Assembly: GCF_026341035.1 (NCBI RefSeq)
Contig: NZ_JAPEOQ010000002.1
Coordinates: 558,001 to 622,000, forward strand
Length of the DNA stretch: 64,000 nucleotides
From: Streptomyces sp. NBC_01016
Lineage (GTDB): Bacteria; Actinomycetota; Actinomycetes; Streptomycetales; Streptomycetaceae
Direction: 5' to 3'
Shown here: in pieces, positions 1 to 8,762 of the stretch
Layout of the letters: each line of letters opens with the position of its first letter
Position numbering within the stretch: the stretch's first letter is position 1
The notes under the pieces: model-generated
Databases searched by the model: none
What the model saw: only the letters and a program-made list of their open reading frames with translations
What the model was told of the DNA's origin: nothing
Made by a program: the position numbers and the translations under genes

Positions 1-1472
1 GCGTGGCGGGCGAAGCGGCGGCCGATGATCCGTCCGAAGCGGCTCCAGCCGAAGCGGAAGCCGACGCGTATGGATGCCGGGACGGAGTTGTGCACCGGGG
101 AGCAGGTGAGTTGCAGGACGCGGGCGCTCGGGGCCTCGGCGGTCGCGGGCCAGGTCGGCTCGGCGACGTAGGCGTGGTGGACGTCACCGGAGAGGACCGA
201 GATCGTCGCGGGCGCGGCGGACCCCGAGCCGGCCTCGGCGATCAGGTCCGCGAGCGCGTCGAAGGACTTGGGGAACGCCGCCCAGTGCTCCAGGTCCGCC
301 CTGCGCCGCAGATCCTCCCCGAACCGCGCCCAGCGCGCCCCTCGTTCACCCCGGCACAGCGCCGCGTTCCACCCCTCGGCGTCGTGGATGAGGTGCGGGA
401 GCAGCCAGGGCAGCGACGTACCGATGAGGAGGTGGTCGTACGTGCCGTGGTCCGCGAGGGTCTGTTCGCGCAGCCACTTCGCCTCGCCGGGCGAGAGCAT
501 CGCCCGGTGTTGTTCGTCGAGGACGCGGGCCGCCCGGGTGTCCACCATGAGAAGGCGTACGCGGCCGAAGTCGCGGCGGTAGCTCCAGCGGACCGAGTCG
601 GGGTCCGTGTCGGCGCGGGCGGCGAACTCGCGGAGCGCGTCCGTGCCGTCGGGGGTGGCCCGGACGGCCGCGTAGACCGGGTCGGTGGCGAGCGCCGCCG
701 GTGACAGATTGCCTATGTGCTGGTGCACCCAGTACGACATCAGGCCGCTCAGCAGGCGCTCGCGCCACCAGGGGATCTCGCGCATCTCGGCGAGCCAGGA
801 GGCGCTGGTGTTCCAATCGTCGATCAGGTCGTGATCATCGAAGATCATGCAGCTGGGCACCGTGGAGAGCAGCCAGCGGACCTCCGGGTCGAGCCACGAC
901 TCGTAGTAGAGGTGCGTGTACTCCTGGTAGTCCGCGACTTCCGTGCCCGGTGGCTCCGACAGGTCGCGGCGGCGGGACAGCCACGCCTGCGTCGCTGGTG
1001 AGACCTCGTCCGCGTAGACCTGGTCGCCGAGGAGGACGAGGACGTCGGGGCGCTCGCCGTCCGGGTCCGCGGCGATGCGGGCGGCCAGGGTGTCGAGGGC
1101 GTCGGGGCCCACGGGGTCGTGTTCCGCGGCCGGGGGAGCGGCCCAGCGGCAGGAGCCGAAGGTGACGCGGACCGGGGCGTCCGTCTCGTACGCCGGGGTG
1201 CGGATGGTGCTGGCCGGGTACGGCGAGTCCGGCAGCGGCCAGACCCCGCCGCCGTCGAGGATCACCTCGTACGTGGTCCGTGTGCCGGGCGTGAGCCCGG
1301 TGACCGGGATCAGCGCGTAGTGGTGCCCGTCGACCTGGAACGTGGGCGCGCTGCCCGACGCGCCGTCCGCGCAGCGCACCTCGGCGACGCAGGGCCGACT
1401 CGCCTCGACCCACACCGTCGCCGTCTCCTCGTCCACGTACCGCAGCAGTGGTCCAAGGCGCAGCCTCGCCAC
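1..1472 (-). CDS. PhoD-family alkaline phosphatase/phosphodiesterase, 3' end cut by window edge
   Basis: The minus-strand frame is open from a GTG at 1472 to the left edge, about 490 codons. A GGGAGG ribosome binding site lies 7 bases before the GTG, which fixes the start. The N-terminal ~100 residues form a fibronectin-like leader domain. Then follow PhoD metal-site motifs in order: FGSCRW, LLGDQVYADE, MIFDDHDLIDDWN and, near the window edge, VLSGDVHHAY and CSPVHNSVP. PhoD enzymes are Ca/Fe-dependent phosphomonoesterases or phosphodiesterases. This copy shows no obvious signal peptide, unlike classic twin-arginine-exported PhoD, so it is probably one of the cytoplasmic actinobacterial PhoD-like proteins. 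A perfect 13-bp inverted repeat lies just upstream. The C-terminus is missing from the window. Confidence 0.88.
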   Translation of the reverse strand, partial: MARLRLGPLLRYVDEETATVWVEASRPCVAEVRCADGASGSAPTFQVDGHHYALIPVTGLTPGTRTTYEVILDGGGVWPLPDSPYPASTIRTPAYETDAPVRVTFGSCRWAAPPAAEHDPVGPDALDTLAARIAADPDGERPDVLVLLGDQVYADEVSPATQAWLSRRRDLSEPPGTEVADYQEYTHLYYESWLDPEVRWLLSTVPSCMIFDDHDLIDDWNTSASWLAEMREIPWWRERLLSGLMSYWVHQHIGNLSPAALATDPVYAAVRATPDGTDALREFAARADTDPDSVRWSYRRDFGRVRLLMVDTRAARVLDEQHRAMLSPGEAKWLREQTLADHGTYDHLLIGTSLPWLLPHLIHDAEGWNAALCRGERGARWARFGEDLRRRADLEHWAAFPKSFDALADLIAEAGSGSAAPATISVLSGDVHHAYVAEPTWPATAEAPSARVLQLTCSPVHNSVPASIRVGFRFGWSRFGRIIGRRFARH

Positions 1473-1492
1473 GTGATCGCCTCCCGCTCGTT

Positions 1493-1533
1493 CCTCCGAC
1501 GTTCCGGCCCCGTACGGTACGGAACGTCGGAGG
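1493..1533. promoter_or_regulatory. Perfect 13-bp inverted repeat upstream of phoD-like gene
   Basis: CCTCCGACGTTCC (1493-1505) is repeated as its exact reverse complement at 1521-1533 around a 15-base loop that itself contains GTACGGTAC. It lies between the end of the HNH gene and the start of the phosphatase gene, both on the minus strand. It could be a terminator for the first or an operator for the second. No T-run follows it on the minus strand. Confidence 0.55.
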
Positions 1534-1620
1534 TGGGTGGGGCGGTTCCACCGGCCCTGTTTTCCGCGGGCCCCAGCAGAGACCTCGGCGAAGGCCCCGG
1601 CAGAGGCCTCGGCAGAGCCC

Positions 1621-2292
1621 TCAGCAGCCGCTGAGCCCCGACTGGATCGCGGACTTCTCCGCCGGGTCGACGCTGAGCTTGTAGTAGTGCTTCACCTGGA
1701 CCCACATCCGCAGATACGTGCAGGTGTACGCGGTGCGCGAGGGCATCCACTCGGCCGGGTCCTGGTCGCCCTTGGACTGGTTGACGTTGTCGGTGACCGC
1801 GATGAGCTGCGGCCGGGTGAGGTCGTTGGCGAAGCCCTGGCGCGCGTCGTTGGTCCAGGAGCTGGCGCCCGACTTCCACGCCTCGGACAGCGGGACGATG
1901 TGGTCGATGTCCACGTCGCCGGAGGCCGTCCAGGTCGCGCCGTCGTACTCCGAGTACCAACTGCCGGACGTGGCCGCGCAGTCGGAGCCCGTCTGGACGT
2001 TCTTTCCGTCGCGCTTGAGGACTTCCTCGCGGGTGTTGCACGCGCCGGACTGGGTGATCCAGTGCGGGAACTTCTCGCGGCTGTAGCCGTCGGAGGAACC
2101 TTCCGCCTTCTCCGTCAGCTCGCCGAGGTACGTACGGGCGGTGGCGGCGCTGACAGGGGTGGGCGGGGCGGCCTGGGCGGACGGGGTGGCGAGCAGCAGG
2201 GCGAGGGCGGTGACGCCGGTGGCGGCCGCGGCGAACGTGGATCGACGCGCGTAGACCGGGCGTATGCGGCGCGAGGTCGAGGTGGGGCGCAT
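1621..2292 (-). CDS. Secreted HNH nuclease (DUF1524/GmrSD-C type)
   Basis: A 223-residue protein. The ATG at 2292 has AAGGGAG 8 bases upstream. Residues 1-42 form a signal peptide with an Arg-rich n-region, an alanine/leucine core and an AQAA cleavage region, so the protein is exported. The mature part carries the HNH fold of DUF1524 proteins: DVDIDHIVPLSEAW (catalytic His and metal ligands), then FANDLTRPQL, and DNVNQSKGDQDPAEW supplying the Asn/Lys of the third motif. Paired cysteines (GACNTR, GSDCAA, YTCTYL, GLSGC) suggest disulfides outside the cell. Secreted proteins of this type are common in Streptomyces and are thought to be non-specific nucleases. The gene stands alone, with the phosphatase gene downstream across an inverted repeat. 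Confidence 0.9.
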   Translation of the reverse strand: MRPTSTSRRIRPVYARRSTFAAAATGVTALALLLATPSAQAAPPTPVSAATARTYLGELTEKAEGSSDGYSREKFPHWITQSGACNTREEVLKRDGKNVQTGSDCAATSGSWYSEYDGATWTASGDVDIDHIVPLSEAWKSGASSWTNDARQGFANDLTRPQLIAVTDNVNQSKGDQDPAEWMPSRTAYTCTYLRMWVQVKHYYKLSVDPAEKSAIQSGLSGC

Positions 2293-2540
2293 GTGAACTC
2301 CCTTGGGGTGGGGTGGAGTTACGTGGGACCTGCCGTGCGGTGTGCTGTGGGGCGCCCGGTGTGGCAGGGTCGCGTCAATATGGTGGCGGGCCGGGAGGTC
2401 GATCACAAGTAGGCCCGGCAAAACAGGAGTTGGCGGGGGCCGGGCGCGAAAAAGAACGAGGGGATTTTTCGCCGAGCGCTGATCGGACCGGGGTTCGCGT
2501 CCGTACTCTCCGGTGTCCCTTGTTCGCGACTGGAGGCACC

Positions 2541-3287
2541 ATGCGACTCTCGCGCTCCACGGCCGGAAACTTCTTCGTGATCGGCGCGTTGATCGTGACC
2601 GTCTCGGCCCTGGCCTATCCGGCCATGCTCGGTGTGCAGAACACGACCACGACGCAGGCGCGCGTCGTCGGCAGCACCCGCTGGGGCCCACTCACCGAGG
2701 CCGACCGTGACTTCGTGGTCAAGGTCAGGTCTGCGGGGCTGTGGGAATTCCCCCTGGGCCAGGAGGTGTTGAAGCGCGGAACGACGCCGGAGATGAAGAC
2801 GGCCGGACAGCACCTCATCGTCGGGCACTCCCTCCTGGACGCCAGCTGCCGCAAGATCTCCCAGGATCTGGGCATCACCCTGCCCAACCAACCCACGCCA
2901 CAACAACAGCAGTTCGTGGCGACCGTGGAGTCCAAGGGCGGCAAGGAGTTCGACTCCACGGCGTCGAACATCATGCGCGTGACGCACGGGCAGATCTTCC
3001 CGGCCATCAGCAATATCCGGGCCACCACCCAGAACTCCGAGATACGGCGGCTCGCGAACGAGGCCAACGACGTCGTGCGCGACCACATGGAGGTCCTGGA
3101 GAAGACCGGCCTCGTCAACATGGACCAGGCCCTCGCCGAGCAGACCGGGCCACCGCGGGTCCCGAAGGCGCAGATGACCCCGCCGGTGCCGCAGCCCGGG
3201 GTGCCTCAGGTCGCGCTGATCGCGCCGCCGGGGCTGCCGAATCCGTATACGAAGACGTTCCCGTCGTCGCCGCCGACGACGCGGTGA
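2541..3287 (+). CDS. DUF4142 domain membrane-anchored/secreted protein
   Basis: A 248-residue protein. The ATG at 2541 follows TGGAGGCACC, a close ribosome binding site. An N-terminal hydrophobic segment (about residues 10-30) is an uncleaved anchor or a signal peptide. Residues 45-190 match the DUF4142 helical bundle, a ferritin-like fold, with EADRDFVVKVR, a GLWEFPLGQEVLKRG block, AGQHLIVGHSLLD and HMEVLEKTGLVN. The C-terminal 45 residues are proline-rich and probably disordered. The family has no firmly established biochemical role. A divergent promoter region lies between this gene and the HNH gene. It has no operon partner. Confidence 0.85.
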   Translation: MRLSRSTAGNFFVIGALIVTVSALAYPAMLGVQNTTTTQARVVGSTRWGPLTEADRDFVVKVRSAGLWEFPLGQEVLKRGTTPEMKTAGQHLIVGHSLLDASCRKISQDLGITLPNQPTPQQQQFVATVESKGGKEFDSTASNIMRVTHGQIFPAISNIRATTQNSEIRRLANEANDVVRDHMEVLEKTGLVNMDQALAEQTGPPRVPKAQMTPPVPQPGVPQVALIAPPGLPNPYTKTFPSSPPTTR

Positions 3288-3518
3288 GCGGGGGTTGAGC
3301 GGGGGGTGAGCGGGGGCGTCGAGCGGCGGCGCTGAGCTGCGGCGCAGGGGGCGTCGGCGTGGAGAGCGGGGGGCGGGTGGCGATCTCCGGGTGAGTTTTT
3401 GTATCGTGGAGAAACAAAGTGGCACCCGCCCGTTCAACCCTGACCAGCGGGCGGGGCCGCCTTGTTTCCCTTCTGCCTCCGCAGCTCTCCGTAGCCCTCC
3501 GCAGTCTGGAGCCCGCCG

Positions 3519-4196
3519 ATGTCGGCCACGCCCACTGTTCCCACTGTTCTGAAGGCGCGCGCACTTCTCCTCGACATGGACGGCACGCTCGTCAACTCCG
3601 ACGCCGTCGTCGAGCGGATCTGGCGCCGCTGGGCAGCCGACCACGGATTCGACGCGGAGTACGTCCTCTCCGTCGCGCACGGCCGCCAGGCCCACGCCAC
3701 GCTGGCCGAGCTGCTCCCCGAGCGGCCGATGGAGGAGAACTACGCGGACAACGCGCGGATGCTCGCCGAGGAGACCTCTGACGTGGAGGGTGTCGTCGCC
3801 GTGCCGGGCGCCCCGCGCTTCCTCGAGTCGCTTGTCGAGGGTGGCGTCGCGCACGCCCTCGTCACCTCGGCCGATCTCGCGCTCTCGACGGCGCGGATGG
3901 GGGCGGCGGGGCTCGCGTATCCGGCGGTGCGGGTGACCGCGGAGAACGTGGGGGCCAGCAAGCCCGATCCCGAGGGGTTCCTGAAGGGTGCGGCCGAGTT
4001 GGGGGTCGATCCGGCGGATTGCGTCGTCTTCGAGGACTCGGGGGCGGGTATCTCGGCGGGGCGCGCCGCGGGGATGCGGGTTGTGGGGGTTGGGCCGAGG
4101 GCCGGGGCGCACGGGGCGACCGTGTGTGTGCCGGATCTTTCGGGCGTACGGGTTGAGGTTCTTGGTCGTGGTGAGGTTGCGCTGCACCTGGGGTGA
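3519..4196 (+). CDS. HAD-superfamily hydrolase (sugar-phosphatase-like)
   Basis: A 225-residue cytoplasmic protein. It has all four HAD motifs: LLLDMDGTLVNSD (nucleophile Asp19, acid/base Asp21), ALVTSADLAL (motif II Thr/Ser), GASKPDPEGFL (motif III Lys) and VVFEDSGAGISAG (motif IV acidic pair). The helical cap between motifs I and II is of the beta-phosphoglucomutase/sugar-phosphatase (C1) kind. The most likely reaction is dephosphorylation of a small sugar phosphate; the exact substrate cannot be read from sequence. It starts with ATG at 3519. It is convergent with the next gene, with a C- and T-rich stretch between them. Confidence 0.88.
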   Translation: MSATPTVPTVLKARALLLDMDGTLVNSDAVVERIWRRWAADHGFDAEYVLSVAHGRQAHATLAELLPERPMEENYADNARMLAEETSDVEGVVAVPGAPRFLESLVEGGVAHALVTSADLALSTARMGAAGLAYPAVRVTAENVGASKPDPEGFLKGAAELGVDPADCVVFEDSGAGISAGRAAGMRVVGVGPRAGAHGATVCVPDLSGVRVEVLGRGEVALHLG

Positions 4197-4261
4197 CGGT
4201 TTGCCCTGGGCCACAGGTGGCGGCGTAGTCCTCGGATTGCGCCATAGCGTGGCTGGGCGCG

Positions 4262-4310
4262 CCCCGCGGCGGCAGCCGCAAGTAGACACAGCCCCGCGCC
4301 CCTTTTTTGG
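4262..4310. terminator. Probable terminator between convergent genes
   Basis: A GC-rich stretch with short inverted repeats (gcgcgccccgcggcggcagccgc) leads into ccccgcgcccc followed by six T residues at 4303-4308. It lies between the ends of the HAD gene (plus) and the peptidoglycan-binding protein gene (minus). The T-run suits termination of the plus-strand gene. The stem is imperfect. Confidence 0.4.
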
Positions 4311-4335
4311 CTACCCGGCTCCCGGTCCCACTTGG

Positions 4336-5169
4336 CTAACGGTGGTCCTGGCCCCGTTCACCACCGGTCTCCCTCTCTAGGGCTGTCCGTGTCGGTGGGC
4401 CGTATTCGCCTTGCTCGTCGTCCTTGATGCCGCGGGAGAGTTGGTAGGTGGCGAGGGCGGATTCTGTGGGGGTGTCGAAGTCGGCGGTGATTTCGCCTAC
4501 GTAGATGTTCAACTGCTTGAGGCGCCACTGGAGTTCGGCGACCTCGCGGCCACTGTCGCCCTTGCGCAGTGTCGTCGTGTCCGACGGCCTCGACGACGAC
4601 GTCGTGCGGGAGGTCGAGGGGGACGGGCTCGGGCTGCGCTTCTTCGAATCCGTCTTGGGCTTCTTGCTGGTCGGGGTGGGCGACGGCGTGACTGTCCGGG
4701 AGTGCGTCGGTGAGGGCGAGAGGGACAGGGAGGCCGTCGGCGACGGGGACGCGGAGCGCGTGGTGGAGGGCGCCGAGCGGGACGGGGTGAGTGTCATCGC
4801 TGTCGCCGTCGCGGCCGTGTTGTCCGAGGCCGAGGCGCCGTCGTCGCCCGGCGACGTGATCAGCACCGTGACCAGGGTCGCCACGCTCAGCACGGCCGTG
4901 ACCGCGGAGAGCAGCAGCATCCGGCCGTGCCGGGCCGGCTCGTCCGGTGCAGGGTCGTCGGCGTCATCGCCCGCGGCGTGCGGGGGCGGCGGCGGATACG
5001 CGTACGGCTCGGCGGCCCGCGGCGGCGACGGCTGCGAGGGCTCCGAGAGCGAGACATAGGGGCGGACGCGGAGCGGAGCGAAAGCTTCCGGCTCGCAGGC
5101 GCAGGACGGTACGCCGTCGGGACCTGCCCCGGCCCCGCACTCCGGACACGTACGACGTTCTTCGCTCAC
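4336..5169 (-). CDS. Zinc-ribbon, single-pass membrane protein with C-terminal peptidoglycan-binding domain
   Basis: A 277-residue protein. The GTG at 5169 is chosen because GGAGGGGG lies 10 bases upstream. Residues 5-25 hold a small zinc ribbon (CPECGAG...CAC). A Pro-rich cytoplasmic stretch is followed by one transmembrane helix near residues 85-105 (LLLSAVTAVLSVATLVTVLI). A long Ser/Thr/Pro-rich wall-spanning linker runs to about residue 200. The end is a PG_binding_1 domain (LRKGDSGREVAELQWRLKQL, then DFDTPTESALATYQ and YGPPTRTALE). This topology places the zinc ribbon inside and the peptidoglycan-binding domain in the wall. Proteins of this layout recur in Streptomyces; their function is not established. 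Confidence 0.8.
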   Translation of the reverse strand: MSEERRTCPECGAGAGPDGVPSCACEPEAFAPLRVRPYVSLSEPSQPSPPRAAEPYAYPPPPPHAAGDDADDPAPDEPARHGRMLLLSAVTAVLSVATLVTVLITSPGDDGASASDNTAATATAMTLTPSRSAPSTTRSASPSPTASLSLSPSPTHSRTVTPSPTPTSKKPKTDSKKRSPSPSPSTSRTTSSSRPSDTTTLRKGDSGREVAELQWRLKQLNIYVGEITADFDTPTESALATYQLSRGIKDDEQGEYGPPTRTALERETGGERGQDHR

Positions 5170-5423
5170 CGCTACGAACCCCCTCCGAGCGCTTCGGCCC
5201 CCCGCCGCGCCTCTGCAGCGCATTATGCAGACCCGTAGGACCCGGCCGCAGCCGCCGGTCCCATAAACGCTCGTCAGCACCCGTGTGCACGCAGTGACCG
5301 GACGGCGCCGCGGAAAACTTCGCGCGCCGCACGACTCAACAGGCCAAACCTGGTCACACCTACCAGGATGGGAAGTACCAAGCACCCGGCCACGTCCGTG
5401 CAGGGCCGGCTTCGGAGGTGGCC

Positions 5424-7496
5424 ATGAGCAGCCAGGACGTCGACACCGTGGGGCCGGGAGACAGTGGTCGCGGAGCTCCCGCCGCACCCAAGGAGAACGC
5501 CAAGTCGGGCGGCGTCCTCGTGTCGATCGGCGCGCTGCTGCTCGGCATGCTGCTGGCCTCGCTCGACCAGACGATCGTCTCGACGGCCCTGCCGACCATC
5601 GTCAGCGATCTGGGCGGCCTGGAGCACCTGTCCTGGGTCGTCACCGCGTACATGCTCGCCGCGACGGCGGCGACCCCGCTGTGGGGAAAACTCGGTGACC
5701 AGTACGGGCGCAAGAAGCTCTTCCAACTGGCCATCATCATCTTCCTGGTGGGGTCCGCGCTGTGCGGACTGTCGCAGAACATGGGGCAGTTGATCGGCTT
5801 CCGTGCCCTTCAGGGACTCGGTGGCGGCGGCCTGATGGTGCTGTCCATGGCGATCGTCGGCGACATCGTCTCGCCGCGTGAACGCGGCAAGTACCAGGGG
5901 TTGTTCGGTGCCGTCTTCGGTGCGACGAGCGTGCTCGGGCCACTGCTCGGAGGACTGTTCACGGAGCATCTGAGCTGGCGCTGGGTCTTCTACGTCAATC
6001 TGCCGATCGGCGTCGTCGCGCTCCTCGTGATCGCCGCGGCCCTGCACATCCCGGTCCGCTCCACCAAGCACCGTATCGACTACCTAGGCACGTTCCTCGT
6101 CGCCTCCGTCGCCACCTGCCTCGTCCTGGTCGCCTCGCTCGGCGGCACCACGTGGGCCTGGAGCTCGCCGCAGATCATCGGTCTCGCGGCGCTCGGCGTC
6201 GTACTCGCCGTGGCCTTCGTCTTCGTGGAGTTCCGGGCGCAGGAGCCGGTCCTTCCGATGCATCTGTTCCGGGTCAGGACCTTCACCCTCTCCGCGATCA
6301 TCAGCTTCGTCATCGGCTTCGCGATGTTCGGCGCGATGACGTACCTGCCGACGTTCCTCCAGGTCGTGCAGGGCGTCACGCCGACCATGTCGGGCGTGCA
6401 CATGCTCCCGATGGTCTTCGGCATCCTGCTGTCGACCACCGTGTCCGGGCAGGTCGTCAGCCGCACCGGGCGCTGGAAGATGTTCCCGGTCGCCGGCACG
6501 GCCATCACCCTGATCGGGCTGCTGCTCCTGCACAACATGGACGAGCACACGGCCACCGGCATCATGAGCCTGTACTTCTTCGTCTTCGGCGCGGGCCTCG
6601 GCCTCGTCATGCAGGTCCTGGTCCTGATCGTGCAGAACGCCGTCCCGTACGAGGATCTGGGCGTGGCCACATCGGGCGCCACGTTCTTCCGCTCCATCGG
6701 CGCCTCGTTCGGTGTGGCGATCTTCGGCACGATCTTCGCGAACCAGCTCGGCAGCAGGCTCGCCGACGCCCTCACCGGACGGCAGCTGCCGCCGGGCGTC
6801 ACCCCGGACTCGCTCGGCGCCGACCCGCGCGGCATCGCCTCCCTCCCGCCGGACGTGCGGGCGCCGGTCATCCACGCCTACTCCACGTCCATCACCGATG
6901 TCTTCCTGTACGCGGTGCCGGTCACGCTGCTCGCCTTCGCGCTCGCGCTGCTGCTGCACGAGGACCCGCTGCGCGGTTCGGTCACCGCGCCCGACGTCAC
7001 CGAGACGCTCGCCAGCAACCCCGTCGAACGCTCCTCGTACGACGAGGCGGCGCGCGCCCTGTCGACGCTCGGCAGCCGTGAGGGGCGCCGCGAGGTGTAC
7101 GAGAAGATCACCGCCAAGGCCGGCTACGACCTGCTGCCCGCGGCGAGCTGGCTGGTTCTGCGCACCCATCGCAATGGGTGGGCCGAACCGGGCGTGCTCG
7201 CCGAGTACACGGCGATCCCGCTGCCGGTGATCCTCGACGCGGCCCGTCAGGTCGAGGAGCGCCGCCTCGCCGTGCGCGAGGGTCCCGATCTGATCCTCAC
7301 CGACGAGGGCCGCGTGGTCGCCGAACGCCTCGCGCAGGCCCGCGAGGAGTCCCTCGCCGAGCTGCTCGGCGACTGGTGGGGCCCGGACCGCCCCCGTGAC
7401 CTCGTCCGGCTGGTGGCCGACCTCAACATGGAGATGTGCGGCTCGGACGGGGAGCGGCCGCATGCGGGCGCGGGGGCGACGCCAGCGACTTCCTGA
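5424..7496 (+). CDS. DHA2-family MFS multidrug exporter fused to a C-terminal winged-helix-like domain
   Basis: A 690-residue protein. GGAGG at 5414-5418 is 5 bases before the ATG at 5424, so this start is preferred over the in-frame GTG at 5418. About 14 transmembrane helices occupy residues 30-520, with EmrB/QacA signatures: SLDQTIVSTALPTI (motif C region of DHA2), GKLGDQYGRKK (motif A) and QGLGGGGLMVL. This predicts proton-driven drug efflux. Residues ~530-690 are an extra cytoplasmic region (GYDLLPAASWLVLR, PLPVILDAARQVEERRLAV, LILTDEGRVVAERL) that reads like a MarR/winged-helix fold. The stop lies inside the convergent GNAT gene, overlapping it by 74 bp. Confidence 0.88.
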   Translation: MSSQDVDTVGPGDSGRGAPAAPKENAKSGGVLVSIGALLLGMLLASLDQTIVSTALPTIVSDLGGLEHLSWVVTAYMLAATAATPLWGKLGDQYGRKKLFQLAIIIFLVGSALCGLSQNMGQLIGFRALQGLGGGGLMVLSMAIVGDIVSPRERGKYQGLFGAVFGATSVLGPLLGGLFTEHLSWRWVFYVNLPIGVVALLVIAAALHIPVRSTKHRIDYLGTFLVASVATCLVLVASLGGTTWAWSSPQIIGLAALGVVLAVAFVFVEFRAQEPVLPMHLFRVRTFTLSAIISFVIGFAMFGAMTYLPTFLQVVQGVTPTMSGVHMLPMVFGILLSTTVSGQVVSRTGRWKMFPVAGTAITLIGLLLLHNMDEHTATGIMSLYFFVFGAGLGLVMQVLVLIVQNAVPYEDLGVATSGATFFRSIGASFGVAIFGTIFANQLGSRLADALTGRQLPPGVTPDSLGADPRGIASLPPDVRAPVIHAYSTSITDVFLYAVPVTLLAFALALLLHEDPLRGSVTAPDVTETLASNPVERSSYDEAARALSTLGSREGRREVYEKITAKAGYDLLPAASWLVLRTHRNGWAEPGVLAEYTAIPLPVILDAARQVEERRLAVREGPDLILTDEGRVVAERLAQAREESLAELLGDWWGPDRPRDLVRLVADLNMEMCGSDGERPHAGAGATPATS

Positions 7497-7977
7497 ACCA
7501 GTGCTCGGCGTAGATGTCGTCGTTGTGCGGCGCCGTCTCCTCGTAGCCGAGCCGCGCGTACAGGGACCGGGCCTCCACCAGGTCGCTGCGGGTGTCGAGG
7601 CGGATCGCGGCGGCGCCGAGCGCGCGGGCCGCGTCCTCGGCGGCGGCCACCAGGAGCGCGGCGCCGCCCTTGCCGCGCAGCTCCTCGCGTACGTAGACGC
7701 GCGTGAGCTCGGCCGTGACCGCGTCCACCACCCGTACGCCTGCCGTCCCCGCGGGTTCACCCGCGTACCGCGCGAGCAGCAACTGCCCATGCGGCGGCGC
7801 CAGTTCGCTGCCGGACGCGGCGGCGACCCCCCGCTCCAGCTCGGCCGGATCCGTCGCGTGTCCCTTGTGCAGCAGATACCAGCGGTCGCTCACCTCCGTG
7901 TAGTACGCGCGCCAGAGCGCGGCCGCTGCGGGGGAGTCGTACGGCTCCGGGGTGACAGTCCACGACATGGTGTTCAT
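7423..7977 (-). CDS. GNAT-family N-acetyltransferase
   Basis: A 184-residue protein. The acetyl-CoA pyrophosphate-binding loop is visible as VREELRGKGGAALLVAAAEDAA (motif A, R/Q-x-x-G-x-G/A). It is preceded by a beta4-type strand (AVTAELTRVYV) and followed by LDTRSDLVEARSLYARLGYEE (motif B), typical of GNAT enzymes that acetylate small amines or amino-acid-like substrates. The acceptor is unknown. Two in-frame ATGs (7977 and 7968) are possible and neither has a strong ribosome binding site. The 3' end overlaps the 3' end of the MFS gene by 74 bp in convergent orientation, so the last ~20 residues, which are Pro/Arg/Ala-rich, are constrained by the other gene and may not be functional. Confidence 0.85.
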   Translation of the reverse strand: MNTMSWTVTPEPYDSPAAAALWRAYYTEVSDRWYLLHKGHATDPAELERGVAAASGSELAPPHGQLLLARYAGEPAGTAGVRVVDAVTAELTRVYVREELRGKGGAALLVAAAEDAARALGAAAIRLDTRSDLVEARSLYARLGYEETAPHNDDIYAEHWFRKSLASPPRPHAAAPRPSRTSPC

Positions 7978-8103
7978 GGCACATGGTGAGGCCGGTGGGG
8001 TGGGTGGGCGCAACCGGAATACGCCGTGGCCGGTACCGATCTGTTTCAGCACGGCTGCCCTGGCAACTCGACGTGCAACAGCCACAGTTGAGGGAAGGCA
8101 GTC

Positions 8104-8757
8104 ATGTCCACAGGCTTGATCATCGCTCTGGTCGTGGTGGGGGTCGTGATCGTGGTCGCGGCCGGGTTCTTCGCCGCGCGGACCACACCCCGTGGCGGGC
8201 GCGGGCTGCGGCGCAGGTTCGGGCCCGAGTACGAGCGGGCCGTGGCGCGGCACGACGGCGACACCAAGGCCGCCGAGCGGGAGTTGGCCGAGCGTGTGCG
8301 GCGGCACGGTGCGCTGCGCGAGCAGCCGCTGGACCCCGCCGCCCGTGAGCGCTATCTGACGCGCTGGGCCGACGCCCAGGAACGCTTCGTCGAATCCCCG
8401 GACGTCGCCGTCGCCGAGGCGGATCTGCTCCTCGCCGAACTGGCGCACGAGCGCGGCTTCCCGGACGGCGGCAGCTACGACGAGCAACTCGACGCGCTCT
8501 CCGTCCACCACGGCCCGCACGTGCACGGATACCGGCGCGTGCACCGCGCGGCGCACGCACGCACGGGCAGCGCGGAAGAGAGCAGGGCCGGTACGGAGGA
8601 GCTGCGCGAGGCGATGGTCGAGGCGCGGCCGCTCTTCGACGAACTGGTCGGCCCGGACCGCGCGACGCCCCGCGCCCACACCTCGGACCGCCCCGCACAC
8701 GACCACCGGGACAAGCGGCACGGCGTCTTCAAGGGACGCCTGGCGAAGGGGAGTTGA
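8104..8757 (+). CDS. Membrane-anchored protein with charged cytoplasmic/helical domain, function unknown
   Basis: A 217-residue protein. A single N-terminal transmembrane helix (residues 5-25, LIIALVVVGVVIVVAAGFF) is followed by a highly charged, mostly helical domain with RFGPEYERAVARHDGDTKAAEREL and ERYLTRWADAQERFVESP. The last ~60 residues are His/Arg-rich. No enzymatic motif is visible. Comparable proteins occur widely in Streptomyces, often followed by a gene like the one at 8763. The next gene starts 5 bases after this stop, so the two are co-transcribed. The ATG at 8104 follows TGAGGGAAGGCAGTC. Confidence 0.75.
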   Translation: MSTGLIIALVVVGVVIVVAAGFFAARTTPRGGRGLRRRFGPEYERAVARHDGDTKAAERELAERVRRHGALREQPLDPAARERYLTRWADAQERFVESPDVAVAEADLLLAELAHERGFPDGGSYDEQLDALSVHHGPHVHGYRRVHRAAHARTGSAEESRAGTEELREAMVEARPLFDELVGPDRATPRAHTSDRPAHDHRDKRHGVFKGRLAKGS

Positions 8758-8762
8758 GAGCC

